The notes beneath the pieces are model-generated. The model was not told the DNA's origin. It made no database searches and saw only the letters and a program-made list of their open reading frames with translations. A program made the position numbers and the translations under genes. Of a stretch of DNA of 38,815 nucleotides, positions 1 through 7,888 are shown in pieces. The DNA lies in IMG/VR virus record IMGVR_UViG_3300031857_000517, positions 1-38,815 of that record, one strand, 5' to 3'. Each line of letters opens with the position of its first letter. Positions within the stretch are counted from its first letter, which is position 1. Origin of the DNA: a virus.

Positions 1-1
1 C

Positions 2-394
2 AATGCTAACTACAAGAAGCTAAAAGATAAAGCACCTGTTGAAGCTATTGATGAGGATAAATCAATATTCATTGATATTGTTAATAATAGTACTGATCCT
101 CAAGTTGATGAACTTCCATCATACTTAAAACAATATACTCACTTTGTAGATGTTAATTTATTTGGTTTATTTCCAAAACAGAATGATGCCCGTATAGCTG
201 ACGCTATAATGGAGTTATTCCGTAAAAACGAAAATTTAGATATTTTTAATAAGAAAGCATTATATATCTATGTTAAAGAAATGACTGAAGCATCAACACC
301 TCAGATAACTAAAATTATTAAGCGACTAAAAATAATATATGTTACTAAGTATAATGAATACTATGAACATGGTCGTATAACTATGAAGATCTAA
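2..394 (+). CDS. C-terminal part of an unrecognised phage protein (5' truncated)
   Basis: The reading frame is open from the first full codon of the window (base 2) to the stop at 394, giving 130 residues without the natural start. The protein is charged and mainly helical. The last 60 residues are basic and alternate helix and strand, ending in HGRITMKI. I do not recognise the family. It lies just upstream of the baseplate hub genes, where T4 has gene 53, but I see no sequence support for calling it gp53. A winged-helix-like DNA-binding end is equally possible. The next gene begins after a 36-base gap that holds an ATATTTATA motif, so this gene probably ends a transcription unit. Confidence 0.75.
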   Translation, partial: NANYKKLKDKAPVEAIDEDKSIFIDIVNNSTDPQVDELPSYLKQYTHFVDVNLFGLFPKQNDARIADAIMELFRKNENLDIFNKKALYIYVKEMTEASTPQITKIIKRLKIIYVTKYNEYYEHGRITMKI

Positions 395-410
395 CTCTTT
401 CCATCTTCCA

Positions 411-418
411 TATTTATA
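411..418 (+). promoter_or_regulatory. TATTTATA intergenic motif
   Basis: An exact TATTTATA preceded by A, 12 bases before the ATG at 431 and following the stop at 394. It heads the hub/baseplate gene run. A promoter role is inferred from recurrence of the motif at other gene-cluster heads. Confidence 0.5.
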
Positions 419-430
419 TAAAACACCAAT

Positions 431-787
431 ATGGATTTTAATCAAGTTTTATTTAAAGATAAAACCTTTTCAAGCTTACTAGAAGATATATACAAAAACG
501 CTAATCGCAAGGAAAAGGAAATTAAAGCATTAATCGATCAACTGAAACCTATGATACAGGAGCCAGGTGACGCGATGATGCTTGTTCCTTTATTGAAAGA
601 ATATATGGAATTAGCAATTAAAAATGATGACGCTTTAATTAAAATGGCGGGTATTGTTCAACGTGGTATGAATAATACTGGCGGGAATGATGATAGCGGT
701 ATGTTAAGTGAGCGTGACAAGGAATTATTGTTTCAAGAAATTAGTGGTATTAAAATAGAAGAGCCTAAACAATTAAGTAATGGGTAA
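431..787 (+). CDS. Hypothetical helical protein upstream of the hub genes
   Basis: A 118-residue, acidic, predicted all-helical protein. A central segment (about residues 44-75, EPGDAMMLVPLLKEYMELAI) is followed by DDALIKMAGIVQR and a flexible Gly/Asn/Asp stretch. There is no signal peptide or membrane segment. Its stop overlaps the next start by eight bases, so it is probably translated together with the OB-fold hub protein. I cannot assign a function. The helical character and position would fit a baseplate assembly factor or chaperone, but this is position-based inference only. Confidence 0.8.
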   Translation: MDFNQVLFKDKTFSSLLEDIYKNANRKEKEIKALIDQLKPMIQEPGDAMMLVPLLKEYMELAIKNDDALIKMAGIVQRGMNNTGGNDDSGMLSERDKELLFQEISGIKIEEPKQLSNG

Positions 788-1250
788 GGAAAATACTATA
801 TCAACAGGTACAACTAAAAAGAATAATAGACAAGGACTATCAGTTAATTCTAATAGTTTAAATAATCTATTACCTTCATCTACTTATCAGTTTGGTTTAG
901 TAATAGGTGTTAATCCTACAACTAAAGAAATAATTTATAACGCTATTGAAGATAATATAGCTGTTAATAAACAAGGTAAAGCTCTACCATTATATAAAAA
1001 TAAAATACAATTGCCTGATATAGGATATGTTGTTCCATTATTAAGAGGACCAAGCACAGACATCAGTGTTAATGGTGGACAATATAGTAAAACTACTTAT
1101 TACTTAGACCCTATAGGAATATGGCAAACAGTTGAAGAAAATAAAATTGAAAAATCTCCTTCAATGTCGCCTAATACTCCAACAGCTGATGTTAATAAAT
1201 TAAATATTAAACTAGCTGAAATAGGTATAGTTAATAACTCAAACGGATAA
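780..1250 (+). CDS. Putative baseplate hub/spike OB-fold protein
   Basis: A 156-residue protein. After a disordered Ser/Asn-rich N-terminus it has a beta-rich core (residues about 35-120): YQFGLVIGVNPTTKEIIYN, then LPDIGYVVPLLRGPS and a Tyr/Gly-rich strand. This pattern resembles the N-terminal OB-fold of T4 gp5 and VgrG-type hub proteins, where the fold joins tube to spike. In T4 gp5 the OB domain, lysozyme and beta-helix are one chain; here they would be split over this gene and the next two. The start overlaps the upstream gene, and the lysin gene follows after four bases. The fold assignment rests on pattern and position. Confidence 0.6.
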   Translation: MGKENTISTGTTKKNNRQGLSVNSNSLNNLLPSSTYQFGLVIGVNPTTKEIIYNAIEDNIAVNKQGKALPLYKNKIQLPDIGYVVPLLRGPSTDISVNGGQYSKTTYYLDPIGIWQTVEENKIEKSPSMSPNTPTADVNKLNIKLAEIGIVNNSNG

Positions 1251-1254
1251 TAAT

Positions 1255-2934
1255 ATGGCTAATAATTATTTTTCAAAACAAAGTCCAACTGATATCTCTC
1301 TTCAATCAGAAGATGGAGGTGGGTTAACACTCACTAAAAATGGAAAATTTTTATTTGGGGCTAAGTTACAAGAAATAACTAATGAATTAAATGAAACATC
1401 ATTTGATGGTGTTGTAGATATTAATCCTAATACTAATTCATCTTACATAGGTATAATGAATGCTGACAGTGAACCTGTTGATGTAGATATTCCTAATAGC
1501 AATCAATATTCATTATTTACTCCTCAAGATAATAATATTGTATTTACTAATCCACTACAAGATGAATGTGATGATGTATTTGATGCTGTATTAGTTGGAG
1601 GATTAGATGATACATCTAGAGGATATAAAACAATTAGTGATCAGTTAGAAATATTTAAAAAAGGATATGGAACTGATAAAAATGTAAAAGCATTTCCTTG
1701 GTCAACCCCTGTAGCGACAATTACTAGCTTTTTAAAAGACCATCCTAAAGTTCCAGTTATAATGTTTAGTAAAGGATGTGAATACGCTGATAAAATAGCT
1801 GCTGTTAAAGGTATAAATAAAAATAGAATATATATTGTTGAACCATGGGCTGTTGGAGCAGGAACAAAGAAAATAGTTCAAAATGCTGTGGCTAGTGGTG
1901 TCCCTCCAGAAAATGTTTATGTTGGTCCAAATACAAGTGTTGGTAAAGGAGTTATTAGTAATCCATCTGATACAAACTTCAAAGGAACAAGAACATCTCA
2001 TTGGGACGCTCTTAAAATAGTTGGGGAAGTAATGAAAGAAAATATCAAATGTGGTAGCCAAGTGACTCCACCTCCTACTGTTACTATCACTCCAACACCC
2101 ACCCCAGTAACAACTCCTCCTGTAACAGTTACAGTTCAAGAAGAAGAAGAATTATATGAAGCTAATTTCCTACCAGCCACTGAAAATGATGGATTTCAAT
2201 TATTTGATAGTGGTTATGGAGATACTTGTTCAGAAGCAGCGGCAGCATCCTTAAAAGATACTTATCCATCAGTCATTACAACACTTTCTCTTTCAGGTGG
2301 TGGTCTTCCTCCTGACTTGACTACAGCTGACATAGTTAGAGATTTAAATCAATATATAAAATTTTCAAATCAAGCTTGGAATGATTGGACAAATGGTGTT
2401 ATTAATCCTAATACAGTATTAGATTTAATAGCCATAGCTAAAGCTACACAATTAAAAATTTATGTAGGCACCGCTAGAAGTGGTCATTCATGTAAAACAA
2501 CAAGTGGTAATATAAGTAGACATATGAAAGGAGAAGGTCTTGATTTACCTGGTTTCTATGATTTAACTGGTACTATAGCTCCTGCTGATAAACTCATTAC
2601 TGATTCTAAAGCAAATGTAGCTGCTGACGGAACCCCAGATGTAGATTCTAAAACACCATATACTCCTGTATCATCTATTTTTAAAGCTTTAGCTGATAAA
2701 TTTGTAGCTAGTGCTGTAACTCTTCCAAATGCTGGAAGAGGAGAAGGAGCTAATAAGAGAGGAGTCTTATGGTATTTTAATAATCGTAGTAAAGGAGGAA
2801 ATCATTTTAATCATGTTCATTATAGTAATAATATACCTTACTCTGGATGGTTTATAAAAACAATTCCATCATCTTTCAACTGTGATTGTGATCAAATAAG
2901 AAATGCGAATTTAACTGCTCAAAATTGTAATTAA
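1255..2934 (+). CDS. Tail-associated lysin with LAS (M15-type) metallopeptidase domain
   Basis: A 559-residue multidomain protein. Residues 1-100 are beta-rich and probably anchor it in the baseplate. Residues about 107-262 form an alpha/beta domain with VFDAVLVGGLD, MFSKG around Ser172 and SHWDAL with His249, which could be an esterase/lipase-like hydrolase (weak). Residues 270-297 are a Thr/Pro/Val linker. The C-terminal domain carries both zinc-site motifs of LAS peptidases: SRHMKGEGLD (His423, Asp430) and HFNHVH (His520, His522). Such enzymes cleave peptidoglycan peptide bonds. There is no signal peptide. Placed between the hub and spike-like genes, it likely plays the wall-piercing role of the gp5 lysozyme domain. 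The C-terminus is Cys-rich. Confidence 0.75.
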   Translation: MANNYFSKQSPTDISLQSEDGGGLTLTKNGKFLFGAKLQEITNELNETSFDGVVDINPNTNSSYIGIMNADSEPVDVDIPNSNQYSLFTPQDNNIVFTNPLQDECDDVFDAVLVGGLDDTSRGYKTISDQLEIFKKGYGTDKNVKAFPWSTPVATITSFLKDHPKVPVIMFSKGCEYADKIAAVKGINKNRIYIVEPWAVGAGTKKIVQNAVASGVPPENVYVGPNTSVGKGVISNPSDTNFKGTRTSHWDALKIVGEVMKENIKCGSQVTPPPTVTITPTPTPVTTPPVTVTVQEEEELYEANFLPATENDGFQLFDSGYGDTCSEAAAASLKDTYPSVITTLSLSGGGLPPDLTTADIVRDLNQYIKFSNQAWNDWTNGVINPNTVLDLIAIAKATQLKIYVGTARSGHSCKTTSGNISRHMKGEGLDLPGFYDLTGTIAPADKLITDSKANVAADGTPDVDSKTPYTPVSSIFKALADKFVASAVTLPNAGRGEGANKRGVLWYFNNRSKGGNHFNHVHYSNNIPYSGWFIKTIPSSFNCDCDQIRNANLTAQNCN

Positions 2935-2946
2935 CCGCTCAAAATT
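2911..2946 (+). repeat. Imperfect 20-bp tandem duplication over a stop codon
   Basis: TTAACTGCTCAAAATT at 2911-2926 recurs with one mismatch at 2931-2946. The lysin stop codon (2932-2934) lies at the start of the second copy. The unit encodes Leu-Thr-Ala-Gln-Asn at the lysin C-terminus. Confidence 0.7.
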
Positions 2947-2953
2947 ATATATA

Positions 2954-3391
2954 ATGGCAACTAATGATATTAAAACATATAGTGGAGAACAGATAGTATT
3001 ATCATCAGGACGTTTAGTTTTTAGCTCACGTTCTAATGATATATACTTTAATTCAAAACGTTATATTAATATATCAGCTGGTGATAAAGTAACTATTGAT
3101 GTAGGTGCTATAGATAGTGATGATGAACAAAATATATTTTTAGTTAATGCTCCTAAAATGCAACTTGGATTAGATAGATATGGTGTTGTGGAACCAATAG
3201 TTAAAGGAGAGGAATTAGATACTGTGTTAAGTGATTTAATGGAGGCTTTAGCTGATTATAGCACAATGGTAGCCGCGACTGCTTTTACTCCTGACTTAGC
3301 TCAAACACCATCTAAGTTTTTAACAAGTAGACTTCAGGGTATAAAATCACAACTAGAAAACTTTAAATCAACTAAATCATTTACAATATAA
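2954..3391 (+). CDS. Putative beta-rich spike-like structural protein
   Basis: A 145-residue protein. Residues about 10-75 are short alternating beta strands (SGEQIVLSSGRLVFSSRSND, YINISAGDKVTIDVG, NIFLVNAPKMQLG), as in beta-helical spike or tip proteins. A helical C-terminal half follows (VLSDLMEALADYSTMV). The position directly after the lysin fits the C-terminal spike part of T4 gp5 encoded separately. The stop and the next start share a base (TAATG), suggesting coupled translation. Spike assignment is inference; virion structural protein is the safer call. Confidence 0.55.
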   Translation: MATNDIKTYSGEQIVLSSGRLVFSSRSNDIYFNSKRYINISAGDKVTIDVGAIDSDDEQNIFLVNAPKMQLGLDRYGVVEPIVKGEELDTVLSDLMEALADYSTMVAATAFTPDLAQTPSKFLTSRLQGIKSQLENFKSTKSFTI

Positions 3392-4467
3392 TGGCAACAG
3401 CGATTTTTCCAAATAATTTAAATCCAGCACAATTAGGAAATTTAGTTTCTGGAGCAGGAGGTGTAGTTGGTCAAACCGCCGCTCAAGCTGCTCAAAAATT
3501 ATCTGACGCTAAAGCTAAAATTGATAAGGCTAAAGGTATAACTGATAAAGCTAAAAAAGAACTTGAAAAAGCTAAAAATGCTAGAAATTTTTTAAAAGAA
3601 CAAACTAAATTAAGTCCCGCTGATTTAAAAAATATTTTAGCAGCTGCTGTTTTACCTATATTATCAAAATTCATTAATACTGAAAAAATAGTCAATGCTG
3701 TTATCAATAAAATAATTGATGAAGCTAAAAAAAAGTTAAGTAAATATGGTAAAGTTGAAGTTATAGGAGGTACTATATATTTTACACCAAGAAATGTAAA
3801 TAGTGATTTTACAAAATATGTTACAAGTATCAAACAAAAGTTAGATACTATAAAAAAAACAATAGCTGAATTAAAAAAAATAGTTGACTCACTAATTACT
3901 ATACTTAAAGTAATTAAAGCGGGATTAGTAGCTATTAAATTATATATAATTGTTTTAAAAGTACAATCTAAAAAACTAGCAGCAGCCGCAGTAGCTGAGT
4001 CTTTATCACCAACCCCAAACAAACCCGCTGCATCAGCTTATTTAGCTTTTAAAGAGACTACAGAACCATTAATAAAAGAATTAGAAAAAAAGGTAGATGA
4101 TTATATGTTAATGGCTACTGCTGTTAGTTCTATATTAAATGTCTTTAAACGACTTATTGACAAATCAAAACAAAAATTAGATAACTTTAATATTGTAATT
4201 ATCTTACCACCAACACCTAATAGTTCTATTTACCCAACTGAGGTAATTAGTGGATTATCAACTCCAAGTGAAAATAAAGACTCAATTGAAGTATATGAGG
4301 ATATGAATGGTAAAGAATATATAATTAGAGTAGTAAATTTATCAAATGGTACATTACAAGCTATAGCTTATGATAGATTTAGTAATTTGCCAATCACAAA
4401 AACAGCTCCTAGCAGAATACGCGAAGCTGATGAATTAATTGATGAACTTAAACAAATACTAGGATAA
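3391..4467 (+). CDS. Hypothetical helical baseplate-region protein
   Basis: A 358-residue protein. It opens with an Ala/Gly-rich segment, then a Lys/Ala coiled coil (about residues 30-75), a long helical middle and a strongly hydrophobic amphipathic stretch near residues 165-200 (LKVIKAGLVAIKLYIIVLK). The last 90 residues look globular (EVYEDMNGKEYIIRVVNLSN). The hydrophobic stretch contains lysines, so a true membrane span is uncertain. It sits in the hub-to-gp25 gene run and is probably a virion or assembly protein. I do not recognise the family; a tape-measure role is unlikely given its short length. Confidence 0.65.
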   Translation: MATAIFPNNLNPAQLGNLVSGAGGVVGQTAAQAAQKLSDAKAKIDKAKGITDKAKKELEKAKNARNFLKEQTKLSPADLKNILAAAVLPILSKFINTEKIVNAVINKIIDEAKKKLSKYGKVEVIGGTIYFTPRNVNSDFTKYVTSIKQKLDTIKKTIAELKKIVDSLITILKVIKAGLVAIKLYIIVLKVQSKKLAAAAVAESLSPTPNKPAASAYLAFKETTEPLIKELEKKVDDYMLMATAVSSILNVFKRLIDKSKQKLDNFNIVIILPPTPNSSIYPTEVISGLSTPSENKDSIEVYEDMNGKEYIIRVVNLSNGTLQAIAYDRFSNLPITKTAPSRIREADELIDELKQILG

Positions 4468-4472
4468 TAAAA

Positions 4473-4480
4473 TATTTATA
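4473..4480 (+). promoter_or_regulatory. TATTTATA motif, 3 bases from a start
   Basis: Exact TATTTATA, with only AAC between it and the ATG at 4484. At this distance it cannot be a conventional -10 box for that ATG unless the start lies upstream of the transcription start, so a translational or RNA-processing role is also possible. Confidence 0.45.
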
Positions 4481-4483
4481 AAC

Positions 4484-4936
4484 ATGAAAGCCGATACATT
4501 TATTAAAATATTACGCAAGGTTATACGTGAAGAAGTACAAGCTGTTGTTAGGGAAGAGCTTGGATTAATGCTTGAGACACCAGAGCCTAAGCCAGTGGTG
4601 GCAGAGACCAAGAAAACCGCTGTAAAAAATTCCATGGTTGAATCTATAAAACCTGCCAAACCTACACAGCCTATTAATCCTCCATCATTTACTAATAATA
4701 GTATATTGAATGAGATGTTACAACAAACTGCACAACAAGGTGAATGGCGTTCAATAGCTGAAATGAATTCATCTGATGTTATGGGTGGATTTGGATCTGA
4801 ACCAGTAGTAGTTAACAGTGTAAGTGAAATGTTCGCTAACACAAGACCAGCTAGTGACATTAATGCTGTTAGAATAGATACTGTACCTGATTTTACAGCG
4901 TTAATGAGTAAAATGAAACAAGAAGGACAAATATAA
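4484..4936 (+). CDS. Hypothetical protein with MK...VIRE N-terminus
   Basis: A 150-residue protein. It begins with an amphipathic helix, MKADTFIKILRKVIRE, followed by EVQAVVREEL. This resembles the N-terminal segments of many proteins encoded at 22-36 kb and includes an (L/I)XE site. The rest is Pro/Thr/Asn-rich and probably disordered (residues 32-75), with a short conserved-looking patch near GEWRSIAEMNSSDVMGGF. It overlaps gp25 by one base (TAATG). I cannot assign a function. It may be a virion or scaffold-associated protein. Confidence 0.7.
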   Translation: MKADTFIKILRKVIREEVQAVVREELGLMLETPEPKPVVAETKKTAVKNSMVESIKPAKPTQPINPPSFTNNSILNEMLQQTAQQGEWRSIAEMNSSDVMGGFGSEPVVVNSVSEMFANTRPASDINAVRIDTVPDFTALMSKMKQEGQI

Positions 4937-5355
4937 TGTTAAGAAGACCCACATATAGTATTAATCCTGTAGATGTCGGACAAAAACGAGGTATAGGTAT
5001 TAGTGTTGTTTTCAATAATGAGACTAGTGTATTTAATACAACCACAACTACTAAAGAACAAGTTAAATCAAACTTAATCAACTATATATTAACAGACAAA
5101 GGTGAGCGATTATTTAATCCTACTTTTGGTGGAAACTTAAGAGCATCTTTATTTGAACCAGACACAGCATTTGACAGTGTAGCTGCTAGATTAGAAAATG
5201 AAATATATGCTTATGTGCCTAATATTATTATTAGAGATATTTCAATTAAAAGATCATCAGATATAAATTATATAACCATATCATTATCTTATTCAATAAA
5301 CAATCAAGATGATAATTTAGTGATAAATGTTTCAACACAAGATTTAACTCAATAA
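4936..5355 (+). CDS. 25: Baseplate wedge protein gp25-like
   Basis: A 139-residue protein of the GPW/gp25 family, the sheath-initiating wedge component of contractile tails and type VI secretion systems. The hallmark is TDKGERLFNPTFGGNLRASL (residues about 53-72), preceded by QVKSNLINYIL. The C-terminal half has the alternating strands of the family (NIIIRDISIKRSSD, ISLSYSI). The length is typical of the family. The gp6-like gene follows after three bases. In T4 genes 25 and 6 are not adjacent, but gp25, gp6 and gp7 assemble into one wedge complex. Confidence 0.92.
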   Translation: MLRRPTYSINPVDVGQKRGIGISVVFNNETSVFNTTTTTKEQVKSNLINYILTDKGERLFNPTFGGNLRASLFEPDTAFDSVAARLENEIYAYVPNIIIRDISIKRSSDINYITISLSYSINNQDDNLVINVSTQDLTQ

Positions 5356-5358
5356 TAA

Positions 5359-7233
5359 ATGGCAAACGTACCTGATATAAAATATTTTGATAAAGACTTT
5401 AGTGTATTAAAGTCAGACTTAATTAACTACGCTAGAACATACTTCCAAAATAGCTATATGGACTTTAGTCCATCTGCTCCTGGTAATATGTTCATTGAAA
5501 TGGCCGCTTATGTAGGTGATATTTTATCATTCTATACTGATACTCAGTTACAAGAAACATTATTATTATACGCTCAAGAAAGAAAAAATATAATTGCTTT
5601 AGCATACGCTTTAGGTTACAGACCCAAAATAACTAATGTTTCATCTGTTAATTTAAGTGTATACCAATTAATACCTTCAGAGGGTGCTCCTAACTATAGA
5701 CCTGATTATAGATATACTTTAAAAGTAGAAAAAAATTCTTCTATTAAGTCTATATCAAACCCAAGCATAACTTTTATAACTCAAGACTCAGTTGATTTTG
5801 GTTTCTCATCATCATTTGACCCAACTGAAGTTACTATATATCAATACTTTACTAATACAACTAATCCTCAATATTATCTACTTAAAAAATCAGTGGAAGC
5901 TATTTCAGGACAAGTTAGAAGTACTGAATTTAGTTTTACTACTCCTCAACAATTTCAAAATATAACTATTAGTGATACTAATATTATACAGGTATTAAAT
6001 GTAACTGATAGTGATAATAATACTTGGTATGAAGTACCATACTTAGCACAGGATACTGTATTTGATGAGTCATTAAATCTGCCTGTAAACGAACCTAACT
6101 ACTATAATGATGATGATAGTGCTCGTTTCTTATTACGTCTTAAAAAAGTTGATAGACGCTTTGTTACTCGCTTTGATGACGATAATAATTTAATACTAGA
6201 ATTTGGTAGTGGTATAACATCATCTCCAGACGAGGTAATTATCCCTAACCCAGACAATGTAGGTTTAGGTTTAGTAGATGGTGTTAGTAAAATGTTTATG
6301 GCTTATGATCCATCAAACTTCATGTATACTAATGAATATGGTGTAGCACCTTCAAATACAACTTTAACAATTACTTATTTAGTTGGTGGTGGTATTGAAG
6401 CCAACTTACCATCTGATGATATTGGTGTAGCTGAAACTGTAATAACATCAATCAATGATTATAATTTAAACTCTTCAATAGTTAACATAGTATCAGGATC
6501 TATAAGATTTAATAATGATCAACCTTCTTCAGGTGGTGGACCTGGTGAAACAACAGAACAAATTCGTTTACAAGCTTTAGCTAACTTCCCAACTCAAAAT
6601 AGAAACGTTACTAAAGCTGACTATTTAGTTCGTACTTTATCTTTACCTGCTAAATTTGGTTATATAAGTAAGGCTTATGTAACACAAGATTATTTAGTAG
6701 CTAATGATACTGACAGACAAAACTTTATTAACAATAATCCATTAGCATTATCTATCTATATTTTAACAACTAATTTAGATGGTAAACTAATTAAAGCATC
6801 TAATGTTATTAAACAAAATTTAAAAACATACTTATCATACAATAAGATGATGAGTGACGCTGTTATTATTAAGGATGGTTACTATATTAATATTAAAGTT
6901 AATTTTGATATAACAGTACTACCAGCTTATAACTCACAAGAAGTATTAACTAAATGTATCAATACATTAAAAGATTATTTCAATATAGATAAATGGCAAA
7001 TAAACCAACCTATTATATATTCAGATATATACAACATGATTGGAGCTATTCAAGGTGTTCAATCAGTTATTAAAGTAGATATTGTAAATTTAGCTGGTGG
7101 TAATTATTCTCCATATTCATATGATATTAAAGGCGCAACTAAACAAGGTGTTATTTATCCTTCTTTAGATCCATGTATTTTTGAAGTAAGATATCCTAAT
7201 ACTGATATTTATGGTCGTATTGTAACTTACTAA
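5359..7233 (+). CDS. 6: Baseplate wedge protein gp6-like (Baseplate_J)
   Basis: A 624-residue protein, close to T4 gp6 in size (660). The N-terminal region matches gp6-like wedge proteins: FSPSAPGNMFIEMAAYVGD, then LQETLLLYAQERKNIIALAY and ALGYRPK (residues about 38-95). A Baseplate_J-like core follows, with IRLQALANFPTQNRNVTKADY near residues 400-420, and a C-terminal domain with INIKVNFDITVLPAYN. gp6 forms the ring holding the wedges together. It follows the gp25-like gene closely and precedes the GH19 enzyme gene by ten bases. Confidence 0.92.
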   Translation: MANVPDIKYFDKDFSVLKSDLINYARTYFQNSYMDFSPSAPGNMFIEMAAYVGDILSFYTDTQLQETLLLYAQERKNIIALAYALGYRPKITNVSSVNLSVYQLIPSEGAPNYRPDYRYTLKVEKNSSIKSISNPSITFITQDSVDFGFSSSFDPTEVTIYQYFTNTTNPQYYLLKKSVEAISGQVRSTEFSFTTPQQFQNITISDTNIIQVLNVTDSDNNTWYEVPYLAQDTVFDESLNLPVNEPNYYNDDDSARFLLRLKKVDRRFVTRFDDDNNLILEFGSGITSSPDEVIIPNPDNVGLGLVDGVSKMFMAYDPSNFMYTNEYGVAPSNTTLTITYLVGGGIEANLPSDDIGVAETVITSINDYNLNSSIVNIVSGSIRFNNDQPSSGGGPGETTEQIRLQALANFPTQNRNVTKADYLVRTLSLPAKFGYISKAYVTQDYLVANDTDRQNFINNNPLALSIYILTTNLDGKLIKASNVIKQNLKTYLSYNKMMSDAVIIKDGYYINIKVNFDITVLPAYNSQEVLTKCINTLKDYFNIDKWQINQPIIYSDIYNMIGAIQGVQSVIKVDIVNLAGGNYSPYSYDIKGATKQGVIYPSLDPCIFEVRYPNTDIYGRIVTY

Positions 7234-7243
7234 AAATTAAAAT

Positions 7244-7843
7244 ATGAATTTAGACAAATTAAAAGGACACATTCCTGACAAAGTAATTAGCCAAATTCCT
7301 GGAGTAATGGAAAAATTCCAAATCAACACTCCATTACGCTTAGCACACTTCTTAGCTCAATGTGGTCACGAATCAGGTGGATTTAGACTAACTAAAGAAA
7401 ACTTAAACTATAGTGCTAAGGGTTTAACAGGCACTTTCAAAAAATATTTTCCAACTGAAGCAGCAGCCGCAGCATACGCTAGACAACCTGAAAAAATTGC
7501 CAACAAAGTGTATGGTAATAGAATGGGTAATGGTCCTGAATCATCTGGCGACGGCGCTAAATTCTGCGGTCGTGGTTATATCCAATTAACAGGTAAAGAT
7601 AACTACACAGCATTTGGTAAATCTATTAATGAAGACTTAACAAAAGATCCAACATCAGTAGCCGACAAATATGCTTTATTATCAGCTGCTTGGTTCTTTA
7701 ATAAAAATGGTTTACATAAAATGGCTGATGAAGGCGCTACTGACGCAGTTGTAACTAAAATTACTAAACGTGTTAACGGTGGTACTATTGGTTTAGCTGA
7801 TCGTATTAAGCACTTCAAAGAATATCATCACTTACTAGCTTAA
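7244..7843 (+). CDS. Glycoside hydrolase family 19 lysin
   Basis: A 199-residue single-domain GH19 enzyme (chitinase/endolysin type), expected to cleave glycan beta-1,4 bonds in peptidoglycan. Visible motifs: LAHFLAQCGHESGGF with the candidate catalytic Glu43, KENLNYSAKGL with Glu52, and GRGYIQLTGKDNY (residues about 109-121), all typical of phage GH19 lysins. It has no signal peptide, so export would need a holin or virion association. It sits in the baseplate gene run, not in a lysis cassette, so it may be the endolysin, a structural lysin or both. Its G+C content looks slightly higher than that of its neighbours. Confidence 0.88.
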   Translation: MNLDKLKGHIPDKVISQIPGVMEKFQINTPLRLAHFLAQCGHESGGFRLTKENLNYSAKGLTGTFKKYFPTEAAAAAYARQPEKIANKVYGNRMGNGPESSGDGAKFCGRGYIQLTGKDNYTAFGKSINEDLTKDPTSVADKYALLSAAWFFNKNGLHKMADEGATDAVVTKITKRVNGGTIGLADRIKHFKEYHHLLA

Positions 7844-7860
7844 TCTCTATAAACATCCCA

Positions 7861-7868
7861 TATTTATA
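7861..7868 (+). promoter_or_regulatory. TATTTATA intergenic motif
   Basis: Exact TATTTATA preceded by A in the 45-base gap after the GH19 gene, 20 bases before the ATG at 7889. Confidence 0.5.
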
Positions 7869-7888
7869 CTAGAATAATACTAATATAA

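Noticed and set aside
1732-2139. Minus-strand open frame inside the lysin gene
   Set aside because: It encodes a Cys/Trp/Ser-rich improbable composition and lies wholly within a gene with clear domains.
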